From positions 33,501 through 97,500 of the forward strand of contig JAWQFJ010000637.1 of NCBI GenBank assembly GCA_034096865.1: 64,000 bases of DNA, read 5' to 3'. The stretch's first letter is position 1; every line of letters starts with the position of its first letter. The notes under the pieces were generated by a model. That model was given only the letters and a program-made list of their open reading frames with translations, was not told the DNA's origin and made no database searches. A program made the translations under genes and the position numbers. Below are positions 57,578 through 64,000 of this stretch, piece by piece. Source of the stretch: Theodoxus fluviatilis. Its lineage: Eukaryota; Mollusca; Gastropoda; Cycloneritida; Neritidae.

Positions 57578-57964
57578 CATCTCTGGTCGCATTGGTTGGG
57601 GTACAAGGATCTTCTCGCCCTTGTAGATGATTCCATTGATGATGTAGAGTTCATCTCGGACGTTCCAGTAATCTCTGATGCCGTTTTTGCAAGTGTCGCG
57701 CTTTTGTGGCCAACCTTCTTGTATGGTTGTCATGAGGTCTTGAAACTGGGGATCTTCTCCAGTAGAGGTCCTTAGCTGATCCATCTTGGAGTTTGAGACA
57801 GGTAGATGTCTAGTGATATAATGGACGTACTCATCGAGGTTTTTGGCGCTGCTTGTGTCTTGTGGTTCTGCTGGGATTAAGTTTCTTGACAGGGTGTCGG
57901 AGACAGGTATGTCCTTTCCAGGTACATGGACGATTTCCAGGTCGTATTTCTGGAGTTGGAGGAG

Positions 57965-58886
57965 CATGGGTTGCAGGCAAGGAGGGGCTGCTGCAAGTGG
58001 CTTTTTGGTGATTCTCTCCAGGGGCTTGTGGTCAGACTCTACTCTGACACTGTGTCCATAGATGTACTGGTGGAAACGCTGGCATCCGAACCATGTGGCA
58101 TAGAGCTCTTTTTCTATTTGAGCATAGTTCTGCTCAGTTGGAGTCAGGGATTTTGATGCAAAGGCTATTGGCTTCCCGACTGGAAGGATTGTTGTGCCAA
58201 GGCCATGCTTGCTTTCATCTATTTGCAGGGTGATTTTTTCCCCTGTATGTGGCTCTCTGGAGTGCTGCTTGTAGGTTCTGGTCGTGGTTTTTTTTTGCGG
58301 GTACGGCCAATGACAAGGTTGTCATCTACTAGAGCTGTGACTCCTGGGATTCCTTAAAAAATCTCATCCATTTTTCGTTGGAACTCATCTTGGGCATTGA
58401 CGAACCCAAATGGAAGTCTGTGGAATTGGTAGCGTCCGAAGGGTGTGTTGAAGGTAGTAAGAACAGACGATTCGTCGCTTAGCTTCATTTGCCAGTAGCC
58501 AGACAGTGCATCGAGTTTGCTGAAGTACTTTGCACCTGCTGTTTTGGAGAGTGCGTCTTCCAGAGTAGGCATAGGATAAGGTGGCCTTTTGAAGGTTTTG
58601 TTGAGGTCTTTTGGGTCAGGCAGATCCTGAGTTTGCCGCTTTGCTTCTGGACGATGATCAGAGAGTTGACCCAGTCGGTTGGCGATGTTACTCTGGAGAT
58701 TATTCCAGGCTTTTCCAGTTCTTGGAGTTCAGTTTTCAGTTGATTTCTGAGGGCAAATGGTACTCGGAGTACTGGATGGACGACAGGGGTTGTGTCTTGC
58801 TTGAGGTGGATTTTAACCTCACCTTCAAGGCATCCTAAACCTGTGAAGAGGTGTTTATAGTCTTTCAGGATGGTGTCCTTGGTCAT
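57965..58886 (-). pseudogene. Reverse transcriptase and RNase H region (Ty3 element)
   Basis: RT motifs in order: ELEKPGIISRVTSPTDWVNS, FSKLDALSGYWQMKL, FGRYQFHRLPFGFVNAQDEF and the catalytic ALVDD near 58315-58330. An in-frame TAA lies at about 58352-58354, just before the catalytic motif, and another frame change is near 58575. RNase H-type sequence follows towards 57965. Confidence 0.85.
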
Positions 58887-58892
58887 GGACTC

Positions 58893-59278
58893 TTATGAGG
58901 CATCCACGGAGAGAATGAGCTGGATCAGCTGCAGGTCTAGGCAAGTGCGGAGTCCTAGGACTGGCTCAGAGTGGCTCTTGGTGTCAGCAACGTATATACG
59001 GCTTTGAGTGCTGCGACTCTTGTAGGTGCATGGGACCTCGACGTATCCTCGGATGTCCAGAGGCTGTCCTGAGTAGGCAACAAGGCGCTGTTGAGTATCT
59101 CTCAGTTTTGGTGGCTTTGACAGGGTCTTGAATACTGAGACGGATGACGTTGACTTGAGCTCCAGTGTCGATCTTGAATTGTATAGTATTTGCCCCCAAC
59201 TTGATGACAGCGTATTCCGCGTTTTTGTGCTTCTGCTGGTTGTCGATGGCATCGATCATCAGCTTTCCATCCTGGTTG
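58893..59278 (-). pseudogene. Aspartic protease region (Ty3 element)
   Basis: The catalytic IDTGA motif lies near 59165-59180, with the downstream half of the domain in a different frame (58893-59130). A frameshift therefore splits the protease. Confidence 0.75.
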
Positions 59279-59987
59279 TCACTGTCGTCGTTGTCGTGCT
59301 CGTCTTCTTCCTCCACGTTGTGGATCTTCTTGCTGTGCTTTTTTTGGTAAGCAAACGGCAGCAAAGTGGTTCTTTTTATTGCAGTATGAGCAACCTTTTC
59401 CAAATGCAGGGCACTGCTTCTTGCCATGAGTGCCGCCACAGTTTCTGCAGGGCTTGTGCCTTGTCTCTGTGTCTTCTGGCAGTTCTGCGTGTTTGAAGAG
59501 AGTCAACGGAGGTGGTGACAGACATTGATGCCAGTTGTTTTTGAGTGGCCTCGAAAGTATTGGCAATGTCTATTGCCTTCATCATTGAGAGAGCGTCTCC
59601 TTCATTAAGGAGCTTCTCTCTGATGGTTGTGGAGGCGATGCCTGCCACTATTTGGTCTCTTACACGCTCCTCCAGTTTATCAAAAGAACAGCCTTTCACC
59701 TTGTTTCTCAAGTCGGTGACGAACGTGTCAAAAGTTTCGTCCTGTCTTTGTTCGCGTTTTTGGAAGAGGTAGCGGGAGAAGACGGAGTTTTTGCGAGGAA
59801 GGGTATGTTGTCCGAATTTTTCATAAAGAGTGTCGATGGACTTGCTTTCTTCTTCTGTTGAATTCCACGAGTGATAACTTTCTCGGCGTGTTTCGACGAC
59901 CCATATCAGCAGGTATGCGCACTGGCTTTCTTGCTCAGCCTTTGAACATGAGCTTCGAGTGCTTCTCGAATTTCTTCTATTCCTCAT
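59279..59987 (-). pseudogene. Gag with zinc knuckles (Ty3 element)
   Basis: Capsid-like part FSRYLFQKREQRQDETFDTF and VRDQIVAGIASTTIREKLLN, then, after a frame change near 59450, two zinc knuckles (CRNCGGTHGKKQC and CSYCNKKNHFAAVC). The first knuckle has one residue fewer than the canonical CCHC spacing. Confidence 0.85.
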
Positions 59988-60159
59988 TGAGGTTGCGAGC
60001 CGCCCAGTTCAATGGTTTCCCGGTGCTGAAGCCATGCTGAGAAGGAGTGCGAGAAATTTGGGAACTTACAGTTTGTTTTCGGGCTCTTCGTCTTTTTTTC
60101 CCTGGAAATATTTACGTATATTTGTAGAGTGATTTTCCAGATCCCACTTCTGACAACCA

Positions 60160-60348
60160 TGTTATAGTCGGTGACCATTTAGGATGGGTGATGGGAAGGA
60201 TAGACAAGACGGTGACGGTAGCACTTGTTTATTGGCCTAGCTTTATTTTAATGCGACAGCAAAGGAGGTAACGCGGGGGTGTAATTTCTCCGGATGGAGT
60301 TGCTTCCCTTGATGGACAAGTTTGTGATGGCGAGATCAAAACATTACA
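60160..60348 (-). repeat. 5' LTR of the Ty3-type element
   Basis: 189 bp, TG...CA. It is 5' relative to the minus-strand coding direction. The primer-binding site follows directly at 60159 and below. Confidence 0.92.
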
Positions 60349-60353
60349 GTTGT

Positions 60354-60734
60354 GACGATGGTGATGGTGGTGTGATGGTGGTTATGATGGTGATGATGGT
60401 GGTGTGTTGGTGGTTTTGATGGTGGTGATGTTGTTGTGTTCTGCTGATGGTATTGATGATGGTGATGGTGTTTTGTGTTGGTGGTACTGGTGGTGATGAT
60501 GGATCATGGTGTGTTGTGCTGGTGGTAGTGGTGATGGTTTGCTGTGTTGGTCGTAGAGATGGTGGTGATGATGTGTTGTGTTGATGGTAGTGGTAGTGAT
60601 GATGGTGTGTTGTGCTGTTGTTGTTGTGTGCGTTTATGCACAAGAACGACTGAGAGCTGTTATTTAAGCTTGTCGAGCGCTGTTGGGGACTGGCATTCAC
60701 CAAGGGGAGAGCACTCTTGTTTATTATTTGCAAT
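60354..60734. repeat. GATGGT-type microsatellite (pre-insertion target of the LTR element)
   Basis: Degenerate GATGGTGGT/GTTGTG steps, continuous in character with 55545-55631 on the other side of the LTR element. The retrotransposon therefore landed inside this microsatellite. Confidence 0.85.
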
Positions 60735-60749
60735 GTAGCTCTACAGCTG

Positions 60750-61586
60750 TGTTGTTCGTCCGTCGAGTCGACGAGGACCACTCTAGTCATCCGGGGGGTT
60801 GCTGGGACTGGTTCTGTCTGTGTGTGCGCAGATGGCTAACGAGGCCGATCCTGGCACGGAAGGTTCGGGAACAGAAGGGACATGGGACAAGTGGGACGTC
60901 TCCAGGGGGGTTGACAGCATGGGCCTTGCGGGCTTGCCTCTTCTTTTCTGCGGCAGTGATCCTGTTTGCCTCGCATGTCTTGGCACCTTTGTGGATGGAA
61001 GAGCGCCAGGTGGATCGGTCCATTGCAGCCTGTTCCCACGTGTCTGGATTGATGGCAAAAGCTTTCAGTGAAGCTTTCAGGGTGTCTTTGAAGCGCTTCT
61101 TTTGCCCACCGTGGGACCGCTGGCCATGCTGGAGCTCGCCATAGAAGAGTCTCTTTGGCAGTCTCTCGTCTGGCATCCGGACTACGTGCCCTGCCCAGCG
61201 AAGCTGTGACTGCATCAGGAGGGTGAAGATGCTGGGGAGACCTGCTTTGGTCAGTACCACTGTGTCTGGAATCTTGTCCTGCCACTTTATGCCGAGGATC
61301 TTCCTGAGGCTTGTTGTGTGAAAGTGGTTCAGTTTTCTAGCATGGCGTTGATAGACAGTCCACGTTTCACATGCATATAGCAGTGTGGGGAGCACCACTG
61401 CCCTGTATACTTTCAGCTTGGTCTGAGTGGTAATGCCTCTTCTGTTCCAGACATTTGGATATAACCTGCCAAAAGTGGAGCTGGCTCTGGCAATTCTAAT
61501 GTTTACTTCGTCATCAATGGTAGCATTCTGAGACAGTGTGCTGCCTAGGTATGTGAAACGGTTCACTGTGTTTAGTCTCTGGCCGT
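60750..61586 (-). mobile_element. LINE fragment with a 15-bp target-site duplication
   Basis: TGTAGCTCTACAGCT occurs at 60735-60749 and 61587-61601, directly flanking the fragment. The minus-strand frame (61566-60787) is an uninterrupted 259 codons: RT C-terminal region (NRFTYLGSTLSQNA, YACETWTVYQRHARKLNHFH, LRWAGHVVRMPDERLPKRLF) ending in a C2H2 zinc finger (CPFCSRTFRARIGLVSHLRT). It is a typical 5'-truncated insertion and looks fairly young. Confidence 0.9.
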
Positions 61587-61601
61587 TGTAGCTCTACAGC
61601 T

Positions 61602-61899
61602 ACAAGCTCACTGTCTACATCTCTCTTCTTTTAAAGAATAAGATGTACATACTATTGGGAGAGTGTGGGATAGACCTTAGATTAAGCATATTAATGAGAC
61701 TGTTGACTAGCAGGATATTTTGACTGGACTTTCTTACAAGTAGCATGCATTGACATATTAAAGTTATGCTGTTATACATGAACTAGTTCTTGAGGTAGTT
61801 GTCCACTTTGGTTCAGAGTTCTCGGGAGATGGTCCCAGTTTTGTTAGTGGAAGGGCTATAGGGCATGCAGAATTAGTACACAGTCTGGTCATTCTTGAG
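61602..61899. other. No recognised feature
   Basis: Short AT-rich spacer between two retroelement fragments. Confidence 0.5.
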
Positions 61900-61921
61900 T
61901 GGGTCACTGATCACATGTCTT

Positions 61922-62485
61922 TTATACTGTCCACTCTTCTCCTCTGAACTTGGAATTCGGCTTGTGCACTCTTGCACTTCTTCTGGGAGGGGATGCATGG
62001 GAAGTTGGTGAGCTGTGAGGCATCTCTCTTGGTGCACTGATATCGGTGGAGGTTGGAGTTGGTGGTGGCTGGGCAGTTGTGGTGTTCCTTGGCTGGATGG
62101 GTGGTGGTGGTGGTGGTACTTCATCACCTTCATCATGGTTGTGCTGCTCAGGAGTAGGTCGCAGGTGTCTTCGATTTCGCTCTATCTGCTGACCTTCTGA
62201 CACAACGATGTAACTCCGAAGCCTGTCAGCTGATTTGAGAATGCGGCCAATCCTGTCAAAGCCGTGAGGGGTTTCAATCCTGACAGTCTGGCTAGTTGTG
62301 AGGGGCTTGAGGGTCTTTGAGCCCTTATCATATTGCTTCTTCTGCTTGGATCGCTGTGCTGATAGCTTCTCCGTGATGTTGGTGATGATTGAGGGTTGGA
62401 GGAGCTTGTGTGAAATGTGAAGAGTTGTCCGAATACGTCTGGACATGAGACGCTGTGCAGAGGAGCCGAGAGAGCCCCTTGGCAC
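61922..62485 (-). pseudogene. Integrase C-terminal region (second Ty3 element)
   Basis: Open for 187 codons: a basic SH3-like DNA-binding region, then a Pro/Thr-rich tail (EVPPPPPPIQPRN) ending SARVHKPNSKFRGEEW. Confidence 0.8.
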
Positions 62486-62952
62486 ATTTCTGGCATGGAG
62501 AAGTGCGAGACGTCAGTGTGATCTCTGTGGCACTTTTTCAAGATTTGCAGTTGTTAACCTCATGTTGTATGTCATTCATGATGTTTGGTCAGTATGCTAC
62601 TTCTCTTGCTCGGGCCTTTGTTGCTTCAATGCCTGGATGTCCTTGGTGGAGTTTCGTGGCGTAGTGGTGTTGTAAGGCTGCAGGAACGATGATACGCTGG
62701 CCTTTCATCAGGATGCCATCTTCATACCATATCTCTTAACGAAAGGCGTAGTATGGCTTGATGTTGTCTGGTACTTGCTTGTAGATGTTGGGCCAACCTT
62801 GCTGGAGAGTACACTTCAGCTGCTGGCAGGTGGGGTCGTTTGCTGTTGCTTGCTGAAGGTGTTGCATACCTGTGGTTGTGAGGGGCAGAACAGACATGAC
62901 TTCGTAGTCTTTTTCAGGCTCACTGTTGGTTTCTGGTAGGTAGGCTCTGGAA

Positions 62953-62955
62953 NNN
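62953..62955. other. Three ambiguous bases (NNN)
   Basis: The only Ns in the window, at the edge of the 45-bp tandem repeat in the second Ty3 element. Probably an unresolved assembly position. Confidence 0.95.
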
Positions 62956-62963
62956 TCATCAGG

Positions 62964-63094
62964 ATGCATTTCTGGTATAGGTTTAGCTGTATTGTGTTGG
63001 ATAGTTAGATGCATTTCTGGTTTAGGTTTAGCTGTATTGTGTTGGATAGTTAGAAGCACTTCTGGTACAGGTGTTGCTGTATTGTGTTGGATAG
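62964..63094 (-). repeat. 45-bp tandem repeat, three units, in frame
   Basis: Units share GCATTTCTGGT and GCTGTATTGTGTTGGATAGT. On the minus strand each reads HLTIQHNTAKPKPEM-like, and the 15-codon period keeps the retroelement frame open. Confidence 0.85.
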
Positions 63095-64000
63095 TGTTAC
63101 GGGCCGACCCTGCGGCCTATTTTCTGTGTTTTTTGAAATGCCAGGTTTTGACAGTCCGACCCTTCTGGCCTATTGTCTGTGTGGTTTGAAATGCGAGGTT
63201 TTGGTGGGAACAAACTAAGACCATTAATGGGGCAGGGACGCTTCCCTGATTTGATTGGCTGAGTGTGATCATGTGTGGACTGTGGTTGACACTGCTGGCC
63301 CGGAGCGTTTGAAAGTTACAGCAGTGTGCGACAAGAACAGCTCCGTGACGAGGTGCGAGCTGGAAGCTGCTCCGTGTTGCAGTAGGGACACGTTAAAGAA
63401 ATCCTCCAATTTATCTCCCCCGACCATCTGACTGCTGTATGAAGAACAGTATCCTTCCTTGGATGAAAGAACTAGCTTTGCTGGATTTTGAGGCCGATTT
63501 CGTCGTAGGGAGAATTTTCCCTCTGTCAGTGCGGAACGGTGGCTGAGTGTCAGTGTGCAAATCTGGATCCACACAGGTGCTTGTGTCATGTTGGGTGTGG
63601 ATACACCACCAGTGTATATGGCCTTTCTAGCCTCTCCTTCCAAAAGATTGCCTTGAGAGAGAGTGTGTGTGTTGGTCTGAGTGAACAGAGTTCTTTGGAC
63701 AAAAGTTCGTCAGTAAAGCATTCGAGAAACAGTGTCGCCCATTTGCTTGAAAACTCGTGGGTACTTACCTCTTGGGTCGACCTTGAATTTGGGTCAGTGA
63801 AATTAATCCTCTACTCACCAGTCAGAGAGTAGACTGAGAGGATTGATTGACATTTTCGTTCATTTTGCCTTGAATTTGATTTTATTCATGATTTAGTTCC
63901 ATTAAAGAAAATCCTTGATGAACATTGTGTCAAGTCATGCGAGCATGAGAGAGAGCGAGTGAATGAATTGTCCCCCCCCCTCCACTTATGATACCCCTAG
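63095..64000. other. Possible LTR or other repeat, unresolved
   Basis: Begins TGTTACGGGCCGACC at the abrupt edge of the preceding Ty3 fragment. TGTTACGGGC is a start I associate with some Ty3 LTRs. A 60-bp segment (GGCCTATTTTCTGTG, GAAATGCCAGG) is imperfectly duplicated at 63111-63195. No partner LTR is in the window, so the assignment is weak. A C run is near 63973. Confidence 0.3.

Larger units (their letters stand above)
55637..60348 (-). mobile_element. Ty3-type (Mag-like) LTR retrotransposon, near full length, inactive
   Basis: Two LTRs (55637-55821 and 60160-60348) both run TGTTATAGTC to ATTACA. GTTGT is duplicated at 55632-55636 and 60349-60353. Coding is on the minus strand: Gag with two zinc knuckles, protease (DTGA), RT, RNase H region and integrase in the Ty3 order. 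The primer-binding site next to the 5' LTR begins TGGTTGTCAGAAGTGGG, and a purine tract AAAAAGAGGGA precedes the 3' LTR. Frame breaks, a stop in the RT and a nested LINE piece show it is dead. The LTRs differ at many positions, so the insertion is old. Confidence 0.93.
61900..63094 (-). mobile_element. Second Ty3-type element, internally deleted
   Basis: Minus-strand order: a linker with VLPLTTTGMQHLQQAT and LQQGWPNIYKQVPDN, the integrase zinc-finger start (HPGIEATKAREVAYWP-like, about 62560-62650), then directly the integrase C-terminus (RNVPRGSLGSSAQRLMSRRI, TPHGFDRIGRILKSADRLRS). The catalytic integrase core is deleted at about 62540-62560. It is a different family member from the 55.6-kb element. 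No LTRs are assigned. Confidence 0.8.

Overview
This window is animal nuclear DNA. Genes are split into short exons with GT-AG introns, most of the sequence is micro- and minisatellite, and there are several classes of decayed transposon. A mollusc, perhaps a marine gastropod, is my best guess. It rests on the style of the dispersed repeats (a TGACTCACATGC-ended family, tRNA-derived SINEs, and RTE-, CR1- and Mag-like retroelements) and is inference only.

Genes. (1) A complete Kelch-like gene of the KLHL2/KLHL3 type lies on the + strand. Eleven coding exons between 21137 and 38235 join in frame to a 577-residue BTB-BACK-Kelch protein, a CUL3 ubiquitin-ligase substrate adaptor. (2) The 3' half of an annexin gene lies on the - strand. 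Four exons from 54505 down to 49846 encode annexin repeats III and IV and the stop codon; repeats I and II must lie beyond the window. (3) A - strand gene is represented by a calponin-homology-type exon (6530-6670) and probably by a 54-nt exon at 9638-9691.

Layout. 0.3-4.35 kb: a long inverted repeat whose centre is occupied by a CR1/L2-like LINE that itself carries an insertion. 6.5-9.7 kb: the CH-domain gene. 12.6-16.4 kb: a 3.9-kb array of 32-bp units built from tetranucleotides, which creates huge false reading frames. 21-38 kb: the Kelch-like gene, with introns holding a pogo/Tigger-like element, two copies of a repeat dense in TCAAGGTCA motifs, a nested MITE, SINEs and several minisatellites. 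41.6-43.7 kb: a decayed RTE-like LINE. 45.7-47.7 kb: a MITE with a nested SINE, then an 18-bp array. 49.8-54.5 kb: annexin, with a roughly 75-copy 29-bp minisatellite in one intron. 55.6-60.35 kb: a Ty3/Mag-like LTR retrotransposon with both LTRs, a 5-bp target duplication and a nested LINE piece. 60.75-61.6 kb: a LINE fragment with a 15-bp target duplication. 61.9-63 kb: a second, deleted Ty3-type element.

The most unusual observation is that tandem repeats repeatedly sit on splice sites. A 41-bp array (about 23 copies) re-copies the donor of a Kelch exon. A 47-bp array (5 copies) re-copies the donor of an annexin exon. A 15-bp duplication triplicates the acceptor of the CH exon in frame. 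A 35-bp array ends at another Kelch acceptor, and a pyrimidine microsatellite forms the polypyrimidine tract of the small exon. That is five junctions in two or three unrelated genes.
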